Below, piece after piece: positions 7,923-15,696 of a stretch of 64,000 nt of DNA (positions are counted from its first letter, which is position 1; each line of letters opens with the position of its first letter). The stretch comes from an uncultured Chitinophagaceae bacterium (GTDB lineage Bacteria; Bacteroidota; Bacteroidia; Chitinophagales; Chitinophagaceae), in NCBI GenBank assembly GCA_937907395.1, contig CALCII010000013.1:620001-684000 (forward strand), given 5' to 3'. The position numbers were made by a program, and so were the translations under genes. The notes beneath the pieces were generated by a model. That model was given only the letters and a program-made list of their open reading frames with translations. It did not search any database and was not told where the DNA came from.

Positions 7923-9287
7923 ATGTTGTTTGCGATTACAGATATTGAAACCACGGGAGGGTATGCCTCTGGCAATGGAATTACGGAGGTGGCTGTTTAT
8001 ATCCATGATGGACAGCAGGTTGTGGATCAGTTTGAAACATTGATCAATCCCGGTCACCCGATTCCACGTTTTATTCAAAGCCTCACGGGAATTACAGATG
8101 AAATGGTGCAACTGGCCCCCCGTTTTGAGGAAATTGCTCCCCGGCTCCTGGAACTATTGCAGGGGAAAGTTTTTGTGGCCCACAATGTCAATTTCGATTA
8201 TTCATTTCTGAAGCATGAATTTGAACGTGCCGGCTTTGATTTCGAAACAAGAAAGCTCTGCACGGTCAGGTATACACGAAAAATATTTCCCAAACTGGCT
8301 TCTTACAGCCTGGGAAATCTTTGCCGGCATTTTGATATTCAGATATACAACCGTCACCGTGCAGGAGGTGATGCCCGTGCCACGGTTAGTTTATTTGAAC
8401 TGTTGCGCAAACGGGATGTGAACAATCATATCACAACCATGCTTGGCAAACAATCCAGGGAGCAATACCTGCCTTTATATCTTGATAAAGAAGATATAGA
8501 TCGCCTGCCTTTAACACCGGGCGTTTACTATTTCCACGATGCAAAAGATAAAATCATCTATGTAGGAAAAGCGGTGCATCTCAAGCGAAGGGTGGTGAGC
8601 CATTTCTCCAATAATAAACCAACACCTCAGAAACAGGAATTTCTCCGCAATATTCATCGCATCTCGTACCAGCAATGCGGAACAGATCTGATGGCGACGG
8701 TATTGGAAACAATTGAAATCAAACGGCTATGGCCCAAATACAACCGGGCTATCAAAGGCTACGAACCGGCTTATGGATTGTACACTTACGAAGATCAGAA
8801 CGGATACCTGCGGATGGGAGTGGAACGGAAGCGCCGGCATTTAACGGCAGTAAAACATTTCTACAGCAGGTATGATGCCATGACAGAATTGAAACGTATG
8901 GCCGATGAATATTCGCTCTGTTATAAGTATTGTTTTATTGACAAGTCAGAAGATGAACAATGTGCATCCCCCTCTTGTAACGGCGCCTGCCGTAAGCAGG
9001 AATCGGCTAAAAAATACAACAAACGGGTGCTGGAAGCTGTGAATTGGGTGAGAGAAGAACTGCCAAGTTTTATTATTAAAGAACCATCCTATTTCAACAA
9101 TAAGGTTTCCTGTATTCTTTTTGAAGAGGGAAAATTTTATGGAATGGGGTACTTGTCACCTGATTTTGATTTTGCCCAGAAAGAGCAATTGAAAAAGGAA
9201 TTACAAGTGTATCCTGAATATGATTTTATACACAACCTGGTGAAGCGTTATGCGAACGATCAACCCGATAAAGTGGTTTGGTTATAG
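7923..9287 (+). CDS. DEDDh exonuclease / GIY-YIG (UvrC-like) nuclease fusion
   Basis: A two-nuclease fusion of 454 residues. The N-terminal domain is a DnaQ/epsilon-type 3'-5' exonuclease: D7 and E9 in ITDIETTG, the AHNVNFDYSFL Exo II motif, and HRAGGDA for Exo III. From residue ~199 (PGVYYFHD...IIYVGKA) follows a GIY-YIG endonuclease domain like the N-terminus of UvrC, then a Cys-containing region (CASPSCNGAC). Proteins of this architecture are usually annotated as PolC-like exonuclease/UvrC hybrids with a presumed role in DNA repair. ATG 7923 gives the compact N-terminus; the earlier GTG at 7914 adds only three residues. It converges with the DUF2147 gene, 2 bp apart. Confidence 0.9.
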   Translation: MLFAITDIETTGGYASGNGITEVAVYIHDGQQVVDQFETLINPGHPIPRFIQSLTGITDEMVQLAPRFEEIAPRLLELLQGKVFVAHNVNFDYSFLKHEFERAGFDFETRKLCTVRYTRKIFPKLASYSLGNLCRHFDIQIYNRHRAGGDARATVSLFELLRKRDVNNHITTMLGKQSREQYLPLYLDKEDIDRLPLTPGVYYFHDAKDKIIYVGKAVHLKRRVVSHFSNNKPTPQKQEFLRNIHRISYQQCGTDLMATVLETIEIKRLWPKYNRAIKGYEPAYGLYTYEDQNGYLRMGVERKRRHLTAVKHFYSRYDAMTELKRMADEYSLCYKYCFIDKSEDEQCASPSCNGACRKQESAKKYNKRVLEAVNWVREELPSFIIKEPSYFNNKVSCILFEEGKFYGMGYLSPDFDFAQKEQLKKELQVYPEYDFIHNLVKRYANDQPDKVVWL

Positions 9288-9289
9288 CA

Positions 9290-9736
9290 CTATTGTTTGG
9301 TCCATGTATCGGTACGTCCGATCATAGATACCCCAATATATCCCCGAACTTTAATAGTGGTTGGACTGGCCAATGTGATTTTGCAGGAATAGGTTTTACC
9401 ATTCTTGGGATCATAGATTTTGCCACCGTTCCATTCATTGTCGCCATTAAACGAAAAGCCCCACATATTCACCAATCCCATTAGCGGACGGGAATGATTC
9501 TTTGCATCGGGATGATGTTTGTCCAGTTTGGGTTTCCCTGTCTCCGGATCGTCGGGTTCTTTGAGCCAGATGATTTTACCCTGGTACTTCTCTCCGTTTT
9601 TGTAGATCTGAATAATGCCTGTTCCTTCGCCATTTTTCCAGTTGCCCACTATAGCATCCGGGTTTGGGCTAACACTTTTGTTTGATATAAATGAGAACAA
9701 GGCAATCAGGGGGAGAAAGAAAATATACTTTTTCAT
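9290..9736 (-). CDS. DUF2147 domain exported protein
   Basis: A 148-residue secreted protein. A signal peptide (MKKYIFFLPLIALFSFI) precedes a DUF2147 domain with the characteristic IVGNWKNGEGTGIIQIY start, Y-Q-G-K-I-I-W, LMGLVNMWGF, W-N-G-G-K-I-Y-D-P-K-N-G-K-T-Y and the C-terminal RGYIG...GRTDTW. The domain is a lipocalin-like beta-barrel with no established activity. Its promoter would lie between it and the divergent trp leader. Confidence 0.92.
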   Translation of the reverse strand: MKKYIFFLPLIALFSFISNKSVSPNPDAIVGNWKNGEGTGIIQIYKNGEKYQGKIIWLKEPDDPETGKPKLDKHHPDAKNHSRPLMGLVNMWGFSFNGDNEWNGGKIYDPKNGKTYSCKITLASPTTIKVRGYIGVSMIGRTDTWTKQ

Positions 9737-9813
9737 AATGGCTGTTTGATTTTCTATAACGAATATAAACGACCATTTGTTTCTGAATTGTAAAATTTTA
9801 TATGCAGAAAAAA

Positions 9814-9850
9814 AATTTGATAATTCGGGATTCCTTCAACATATTTGCAA
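9814..9850 (+). promoter_or_regulatory. candidate trp operon promoter
   Basis: A TTTG at about 9817 and CATATTTGC at 9840-9848 are separated by about 20 bases, resembling the Bacteroidota TTG / TAnnTTTG promoter with one mismatch in the -7 box. Transcription would start at about 9850-9854, immediately before the leader peptide ATG at 9855. Confidence 0.4.
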
Positions 9851-9854
9851 AGCA

Positions 9855-9914
9855 ATGAAAATAGCAATTGTAAATAATCAGTGGTGGTGGCATACAACTC
9901 TTCAGGGGCTGTAA
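9855..9914 (+). CDS. trpL: trp operon leader peptide with three tandem Trp codons
   Basis: A 19-codon frame (ATG 9855, TAA 9912-9914) encodes a peptide whose residues 10-12 are W-W-W, from TGG codons at 9882-9890. It sits directly before a strong terminator hairpin and trpE. Ribosome stalling at the Trp codons when charged tRNA-Trp is scarce would let bases 9905-9910 pair with 9946-9951 and stop terminator formation. The peptide itself needs no other function. Confidence 0.85.
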   Translation: MKIAIVNNQWWWHTTLQGL

Positions 9915-9945
9915 TGCTGTTTCATTGATATTACTATCATATTCA

Positions 9946-9975
9946 GGCCCCGGATTTCAAATTCGGGGCTTTTTA
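9946..9975 (+). terminator. trp attenuator (intrinsic terminator)
   Basis: An 11-bp stem (9946-9956 with 9960-9970, G-U pairs allowed) with core GCCCCG/CGGGGC and a TCA loop is followed by a run of T (9970-9975). Its 5' arm (9946-9951) can instead pair with GGGGCT at 9905-9910, which overlaps the end of the leader peptide frame. This gives the two mutually exclusive structures needed for transcription attenuation. Confidence 0.88.
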
Positions 9976-10010
9976 TTTGTTCGAAGCGTCACTTGAAAAC
10001 GACAGGAAGT

Positions 10011-11423
10011 ATGAAAAAAATTGAAATTAAAACCAGTTGTAAACGAATGCTGGCCGATGTGTATACCCCGGTTGGCATTTACATGCGTTTGCGTGACCGG
10101 TTCCGGGATACCGTATTGCTGGAGAGTACAGATTACCATGCAGCAGAAAACAGCTGGAGTTTTATTTGTGTCAATGCCATTGCCGGTATCGAAATGCAAA
10201 ACATTCATACACTGGAGTATAAACTTCCTGCGCAGAAGCCGGAGAAACAATCGGTAAAAAATAAAAAAGAAGTGCCGCAGTTGCTGTGGGATTTTATGAA
10301 CCGGTTTGATATTATTGACTCCGGTACTAAGGAAGAAAAATTTGCACAGGGTTTGTTTGGATATACTACTTACGATGGCGTACAGTTTTTTGAAGATGTA
10401 CAGTTTGCCAGCAAACCGGGTATTGCTATTGGGGCACTTCGTTACCGTTTGTATCAATATGTGATTGCGATCAATCATCACAAAGACGAATTGTTTATCT
10501 GTGAGAACCATATCAAAGATGTGGAGAGTGAGCTGCCTGTTCTGGAAAGTCTGATCCGGAGTAAAGATGTACCTGCTTACCCCTTTGTTATTAAAGGGGA
10601 AGAAACTTCGAATGTTACGAATGAAGCATACATTGAAATTGTAAGAAAAGGAATTGCCAGTTGTTTGCGTGGCGATGTGTTCCAGATTGTGTTGAGCCGG
10701 CGTTTTCAGCAACAATTCTCCGGAGATGAATTCAATGTATACCGTGCTTTACGAAGTATCAATCCTTCTCCTTATTTATTCTTCTTTGATTATGGTGATT
10801 ATAAACTGATGGGTTCCTCACCGGAATCTCAGCTCATTATCCGTGGAGGAAAAGCGGTAGTGCATCCAATCGCCGGAACATTTAAACGTACAGGCGATGA
10901 TGAACTGGATCAGAAAGAAGCAGAACGTTTGCTGAAAGATGCGAAGGAGAATGCCGAGCATGTGATGCTGGTGGATCTGGCAAGGAATGACTTAAGTCGG
11001 GTGTGCGACGACGTTAGTGTGGCACATTACCGCCAGGTACAGTATTACAGCCATGTAATTCACCTGGTGAGTGAAGTAACGGCAGCTGTCCGCCCCAACA
11101 GTAACCCATTTGAGCTGTTAGCAAAAACCTTTCCTGCCGGAACGCTCAGTGGCGCACCCAAGATCAAAGCCATGCAGCTGATTGATTCTTATGAACCAAC
11201 AGCCAGAAGCTATTACGGTGGTGCTATCGGTTTTATGGGCTTTGATGGCAGTTGTAACCATGCCATCATGATACGTACGTTCCTGAGTAAGGATAACACA
11301 CTTACGTATCAGGCAGGGGCAGGAGTGGTGGCAGCTTCTAAACCGGAAAGCGAATTGCAGGAAGTAAACAATAAATTAGGAGCATTGAAAAAAGCAATTG
11401 TGGCAGCAGAACAGATCGGATGA
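10011..11423 (+). CDS. trpE: anthranilate synthase component I
   Basis: Converts chorismate to anthranilate with ammonia supplied by TrpG, the first step of tryptophan synthesis. The 470-residue protein has the N-terminal regulatory domain with the LLES motif (residues 36-39) that binds inhibitory tryptophan, and the chorismate-binding domain with IAGTFKRTGDDELD, DLARNDLSRV, TFPAGTLSGAPK and the GGAIGFMGFDG region. The start is ATG 10011; an upstream TTG at 9993 has no support. It is the first structural gene after the attenuator and lies 34 bp from trpG. Confidence 0.98.
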   Translation: MKKIEIKTSCKRMLADVYTPVGIYMRLRDRFRDTVLLESTDYHAAENSWSFICVNAIAGIEMQNIHTLEYKLPAQKPEKQSVKNKKEVPQLLWDFMNRFDIIDSGTKEEKFAQGLFGYTTYDGVQFFEDVQFASKPGIAIGALRYRLYQYVIAINHHKDELFICENHIKDVESELPVLESLIRSKDVPAYPFVIKGEETSNVTNEAYIEIVRKGIASCLRGDVFQIVLSRRFQQQFSGDEFNVYRALRSINPSPYLFFFDYGDYKLMGSSPESQLIIRGGKAVVHPIAGTFKRTGDDELDQKEAERLLKDAKENAEHVMLVDLARNDLSRVCDDVSVAHYRQVQYYSHVIHLVSEVTAAVRPNSNPFELLAKTFPAGTLSGAPKIKAMQLIDSYEPTARSYYGGAIGFMGFDGSCNHAIMIRTFLSKDNTLTYQAGAGVVAASKPESELQEVNNKLGALKKAIVAAEQIG

Positions 11424-11457
11424 TTTGTTTGTGATTTATTAATCAAGAACATCAGTT

Positions 11458-12039
11458 ATGAAATTACTCGTCTTCGATAATTACGATTCTTTTACTTACA
11501 ACCTGGTGCACCTGGTGGAGAAACTCATTCATGTGAAAGTGGATGTGTACCGGAACGACCAGATCCCATTGGAGAAGGTAAAGGACTATGATAAAATTAT
11601 TTTGTCGCCCGGCCCAGGTATTCCTGTGGAAGCAGGTTTGTTACTGCCGCTGATCAAAGAATATGCAGCCACCAAATCCATACTGGGCGTTTGCCTGGGA
11701 CACCAGGCGATTGGTGAAGCATTTGGCGGACAACTGATCAACCTGAGTACGGTATATCATGGAGTAGCAACTCCGGTAAAAGTTTTGAATGATGGGGCTA
11801 AACCTAAAAGTTATTTGTTCAATGGATTGCCTCAGGAGATTGAGGTGGGACGTTATCATAGCTGGGTGGTGAGCAAGGATGGATTTCCGGCAGAACTGGA
11901 AATTACTGCCGAAGATGAATCGGGAATGATTATGGGATTGCAGCATAAGTCCTATGATGTGCAGGGGGTACAGTTTCACCCGGAAAGTGTGTTGACCCCA
12001 AAAGGAGAAGCAATCATAAAGAATTGGTTGAAACTATAA
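11458..12039 (+). CDS. trpG: anthranilate synthase component II (glutamine amidotransferase)
   Basis: A class I glutamine amidotransferase of 193 residues that supplies ammonia to TrpE. The catalytic triad is visible as C79 in GVCLGHQAIGEAFGG and H/E in VQFHPESVLT; the SPGPG motif is at 50-54. There is no fusion with trpD, unlike in enterobacteria. The gene ends 31 bp before the trpD ATG. Confidence 0.97.
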   Translation: MKLLVFDNYDSFTYNLVHLVEKLIHVKVDVYRNDQIPLEKVKDYDKIILSPGPGIPVEAGLLLPLIKEYAATKSILGVCLGHQAIGEAFGGQLINLSTVYHGVATPVKVLNDGAKPKSYLFNGLPQEIEVGRYHSWVVSKDGFPAELEITAEDESGMIMGLQHKSYDVQGVQFHPESVLTPKGEAIIKNWLKL

Positions 12040-12070
12040 TTTGAAAATTCGTCAATTTGAAAATCTGAAG

Positions 12071-13066
12071 ATGAAGAAGATATTACAACTGTTGTTTGAA
12101 CATAAAACCCTCTCCCAGGAACAGGCGAAGGAGGTTTTACTCAATATTGGGAAAGGTGTTTACAATGAACATGAGATTACTGCTTTTATGACGGTGTACC
12201 TTATGCGCAGTATCAAGATTGAAGAATTGCAGGGATTCCGTGATGCGTTGCTGGAATTGTGTGTGCCGGTTGATCTCAATGGTTATGATGTGCTGGATAT
12301 TGTAGGTACCGGCGGCGATGGAAAAGATACCTTCAATATTTCAACGCTTGCCTGTTTTATTGTGGCGGGAGCCGGACAAAAAGTAGCCAAGCACGGCAAC
12401 TATGGTGCATCCAGCGTAAGCGGCGCCAGTAACGTAATGGAACAATTGGGTTATAAATTTTCAAACGATAACAGTAAGTTGAAAAAAGAAGTGGAGGAAG
12501 CCGGCATTTGTTTCATGCATGCGCCATTGTTTCATCCGGCTTTAAAAACAGTGGGACCTATTCGTAAGAATTTAGGGATGCGTACCTTCTATAACATGCT
12601 CGGCCCCATGGTGAATCCGGCAAAACCTGCTTACCAGTTGGTGGGTGTATACAGCCTCGAAATGGCCCGTTTGTACAACTATCTGTTGCAACAATCAGAG
12701 AAACCTTTCACGATCATTCATAGTCTGGATGGTTATGATGAAATTTCCCTCACCAATGATACCAAGGTAATCACTAACAAAGGTGAAAGTGTAAAAACAC
12801 CGGAGGAACTGGGTAAGCGTATGGTGCAGCAGGAAGATATCTATGGTGGAGGTACTGTTGAGGAATCGGCAGAGATTTTCAAACGCATACTCAGTGGTAA
12901 TGGCACCTGGGCGCAAAATGCAGTTGTATTGGCGAATGCTGCCATGGGATTGCATTGCACCGGTAAGTATCCATCCTATGAAGATGCGTATAAAGCGGCT
13001 GTTGATAGTCTGGACAGCGGCAAGGCAAATGAAGTGTTGAAGAAATTAATACAATTGAATAGCTGA
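12071..13066 (+). CDS. trpD: anthranilate phosphoribosyltransferase
   Basis: Transfers phosphoribosyl from PRPP to anthranilate. The 331-residue protein shows the PRPP-binding loop GTGGDGKDTFNIST, KHGNYGASSVSGASN, and the RKNLGMRTFYNMLGP anthranilate-binding segment. I use ATG 12071 (MKKILQLLFEHK); upstream in-frame TTG codons lack support. It sits between trpG and trpC with short gaps, consistent with one transcript. Confidence 0.97.
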   Translation: MKKILQLLFEHKTLSQEQAKEVLLNIGKGVYNEHEITAFMTVYLMRSIKIEELQGFRDALLELCVPVDLNGYDVLDIVGTGGDGKDTFNISTLACFIVAGAGQKVAKHGNYGASSVSGASNVMEQLGYKFSNDNSKLKKEVEEAGICFMHAPLFHPALKTVGPIRKNLGMRTFYNMLGPMVNPAKPAYQLVGVYSLEMARLYNYLLQQSEKPFTIIHSLDGYDEISLTNDTKVITNKGESVKTPEELGKRMVQQEDIYGGGTVEESAEIFKRILSGNGTWAQNAVVLANAAMGLHCTGKYPSYEDAYKAAVDSLDSGKANEVLKKLIQLNS

Positions 13067-13077
13067 TACATTAAGCG

Positions 13078-13875
13078 ATGAATATTTTAGATACCATCAT
13101 AGCACAGAAGCGAATCGAAGTGGAGCAGCGGAAAAAAACTGTTCCGGTGGAGCAATTGCAGCAATCAGATTTGTATAACAGGCCACGGCTTTCATTGAAG
13201 CAATTTTTGCTGGATGAAAGCAAGACAGGAATTATTGCAGAATTCAAACGACGTTCGCCCAGCAAGGGAAATATTAATATCGATGCAGATGTATTTGAAG
13301 TAACCAGTGCTTATGCAGCTAATGGTGCATCTGCATTGAGTGTACTCACCGATGAACAGTTTTTTGGCGGCAGTACAGCAGATCTGCTGAAGGCAAGAGC
13401 CAATGGCATTCCCATTCTGCGAAAAGATTTCATTGTGGATGAATACCAGGTTGAAGAAGCAAGGGCGATGGGGGCCGATGTAATCTTACTCATTGCAGCG
13501 AATTTAAGTCCGGCTGATGTAAAACGTTTAGCCGCTTATGCACAACAGCTGGGACTGGAGGTATTGCTGGAACTGCATGCAGAAGAAGAACTGCAGCATA
13601 TTTGTGAGGAAACGGAAATCGTGGGAATCAATAACCGGAATTTAAAGACCTTTGAAGTGGACATTGAACGGAGTCTGCGTATGGCGAAACAGATTCCCGA
13701 TACCAAAATCAAAGTGGCCGAAAGCGGAATCAGTTCTATTGAAAATATTCTTTTGTTTAAGGAAAACGGATTCAGAGGATTTTTGATTGGTGAAAACTTT
13801 ATGAAAGAAGCGCAACCGGGAAAAGCATTTGAACAATTTGTGGGCAGACTCAAATCTGCTCTCAGCCATCAGTAA
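13078..13875 (+). CDS. trpC: indole-3-glycerol phosphate synthase
   Basis: Closes the pyrrole ring of the indole by decarboxylating CdRP. The 265-residue TIM barrel shows FKRRSPSKGNI, the SVLTDEQFFGGS segment, PILRKDFIVDEYQV, GINNRNLKTFEVD and AESGI, which contain the expected catalytic Lys and Glu residues. It is separate from trpF, which follows 38 bp downstream. Confidence 0.97.
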   Translation: MNILDTIIAQKRIEVEQRKKTVPVEQLQQSDLYNRPRLSLKQFLLDESKTGIIAEFKRRSPSKGNINIDADVFEVTSAYAANGASALSVLTDEQFFGGSTADLLKARANGIPILRKDFIVDEYQVEEARAMGADVILLIAANLSPADVKRLAAYAQQLGLEVLLELHAEEELQHICEETEIVGINNRNLKTFEVDIERSLRMAKQIPDTKIKVAESGISSIENILLFKENGFRGFLIGENFMKEAQPGKAFEQFVGRLKSALSHQ

Positions 13876-13913
13876 CGATTGCCAGCTTAATTCAAATTAA
13901 ACTGGTACAAACA

Positions 13914-14609
13914 ATGAGCGACGTAACCAACTTGAATGAAGGACCTGCCGGAAGTGCAGGTCACAGGCATCAGCTCCGGTTGAAAGTTTGTGGCATGACC
14001 GATCTGCAACAAATGCATCAGCTGGGAGAAATGGGTGTGGAGTTTGCAGGCATGATTTTTTATCACAAATCACCACGCTTCATTCTCAAACACCTGAGCG
14101 GTGAAAAAGTAAGAAGGGCCAAATTGAAAGTGTACAAAGTGGGAGTGTTTGTGAATGCGCCTTATGATGAGATTATGAACCATATCGAAAACTTTGGATT
14201 GGATATGGTGCAGTTGCATGGCGATGAAACACCCCGTTATTGCGAACAGGTGAGTAATTATATATCGGTGATCAAAGCCTTTCGCATTGCAGAAGATGAT
14301 AATATTCCCTGGAAGATCAAGGATTATTATGAAGTGAGTGATATGTATCTCTTTGATACCATGGGCGCCGGTTATGGCGGTACGGGAAAAAAATTCAGCT
14401 GGGAGATGTTGAAAGGACTGGATATTAAAAAACCATTCTTCCTGAGTGGTGGTATTGAACCGGCCGATTCAACAGCAGTGCATGAATTTGCAAAAGAACC
14501 GGTGGCGAAAGATTTATTTGCACTCGATGTGAACAGCAAATTTGAAAAAGAACCGGGTGTAAAGGATATGGAATTGGTGCGGAAGTTTGTGGCGGAAGTA
14601 AAAGGTTAA
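13914..14609 (+). CDS. trpF: phosphoribosylanthranilate isomerase
   Basis: Isomerises phosphoribosylanthranilate to CdRP. The (beta/alpha)8 protein of 231 residues has LKVCGMTD with the catalytic Cys, GMIFYHKSPR, VQLHGDETPRY, LFDTMGAGYGGTGKKFSW carrying the catalytic Asp, and LSGGIEP. About 22 residues (MSDVTNLNEGPAGSAGHRHQ and two more) precede the usual start of the fold; no later ATG precedes KVCGM, so the extension seems real. A perfect 7-bp hairpin (13942-13948 with 13956-13962) lies within the extension. Confidence 0.95.
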   Translation: MSDVTNLNEGPAGSAGHRHQLRLKVCGMTDLQQMHQLGEMGVEFAGMIFYHKSPRFILKHLSGEKVRRAKLKVYKVGVFVNAPYDEIMNHIENFGLDMVQLHGDETPRYCEQVSNYISVIKAFRIAEDDNIPWKIKDYYEVSDMYLFDTMGAGYGGTGKKFSWEMLKGLDIKKPFFLSGGIEPADSTAVHEFAKEPVAKDLFALDVNSKFEKEPGVKDMELVRKFVAEVKG

Positions 14610-14643
14610 CAGGCTTATTTGAGTTTTCAGATAAAACGACTAT

Positions 14644-15612
14644 ATGAAAAATGCTATTTTGATTATTGTGTTTCTTGCGAACACAGTTAATGCACAGTTG
14701 AGGGTTGAACAGTTGACTACAGATTCTTTGGTTAAAGAGTTTGTCCATGAGCAAACAGGAAGAAAAATAAATACTATTAAGTTCATTACAGGCAAAATGA
14801 TCAAAGAGCAAATGGTGAACATGAATTTAAGCCTCAACGATTCATTAGAATTGATCAAATATGTGATTTCAGATTTTAATGTTGACGGTAAATTAGATAT
14901 AGTTCTTTGTTATGCTGAAGGGAGAGAGGGTAAAAGATTTTATGATGGATTTTATTTAAATGCATTTCTTTCTGATTCAGCCGGCAAGTATGTTAATACA
15001 GATTTGACTAAGCGGTATGGCTACTTTTTGGGAGGTATTGTGAATTACAGTCCTGGTAAGAACGTTTTTGAAGTTGTTAATTATTTCGGAATTGATAAAG
15101 TCAATTCAAAAGTAATAGATACGCTTAAATATTTTGGAGGGTATTTTATGAATGCTAACAGATCTTGTCAATATGGGTTTGATAGTATTCGGTATTTTAC
15201 TACTTCCAATTGGGCGGCGTCATCTAGTCAATATGCTTATATTACTATTTATGCAAATGGATATATAAAAAAGGAAATGTATAATCATGGAGATAAAACA
15301 ACTTATAAAAGCTATTTAAAACCGGAGCTGTTTAAAGTATTTGCGCAATTTGTTTGTGAGGCAAATTTGTGGGAATTAAAAGATCGGTATGAAATGGAAT
15401 ATGTTCATGATATTGGGACTTCTCATCTAATTATAAATAATAAAACCAGTATAAAGCAAATTGACGATTATGGGCATTGGGGAAATTTCAGCTTGGGGAA
15501 TTTGTATGAACAGATAAAAAAAATGACTAACGAGGCAGACTGGAAATTAATTGAGAAGAAGGAAAAAAACGGGAAGCAGAAGAAGCTTTCAAGAATGCCG
15601 GGAAGTCACTGA
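14644..15612 (+). CDS. exported protein of unknown function inside the trp operon (DUF6438-like C-terminus)
   Basis: A 322-residue secreted protein with a signal peptide (MKNAILIIVFLANTVNAQ). The first part contains VISDFNVDGKLDIVLC, a Ca-binding-like or FG-GAP-like D-x-N-x-D-G-x-x-D loop. The C-terminal half (about residues 195-300), with AYITIYANGYIKKE, W-E-L-K-D-R-Y and IDDYGHWGNFSLGNLYEQI, resembles DUF6438 domains; I hold that with low certainty. The gene is clearly more AT-rich than trpF and trpB, uses codons unlike theirs, and separates them. It has no obvious link to tryptophan synthesis and may be a later insertion. Confidence 0.75.
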   Translation: MKNAILIIVFLANTVNAQLRVEQLTTDSLVKEFVHEQTGRKINTIKFITGKMIKEQMVNMNLSLNDSLELIKYVISDFNVDGKLDIVLCYAEGREGKRFYDGFYLNAFLSDSAGKYVNTDLTKRYGYFLGGIVNYSPGKNVFEVVNYFGIDKVNSKVIDTLKYFGGYFMNANRSCQYGFDSIRYFTTSNWAASSSQYAYITIYANGYIKKEMYNHGDKTTYKSYLKPELFKVFAQFVCEANLWELKDRYEMEYVHDIGTSHLIINNKTSIKQIDDYGHWGNFSLGNLYEQIKKMTNEADWKLIEKKEKNGKQKKLSRMPGSH

Positions 15613-15696
15613 TGCCCATATAAACAGAACGATGAAAGGATTGCGACGCAAGGGACGATGCTATGAAAAACAAGAGCTGGTATAACAGAAAATAAA
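15613..15696 (+). other. spacer between the inserted gene and trpB
   Basis: This 84-bp spacer is richer in G+C than the preceding gene. It contains a 17-codon frame (ATG 15632, stop at the TAA before 15690) giving a basic peptide beginning MKGLRRKGRCYEKQ. The frame could be a chance reading or the scar of an insertion. No terminator is visible, so trpB could still be read through. Confidence 0.3.

Noticed and set aside
9957..10715. A 252-codon frame on the minus strand over trpE
   Set aside because: It is the antisense shadow of trpE, which has full motif support.
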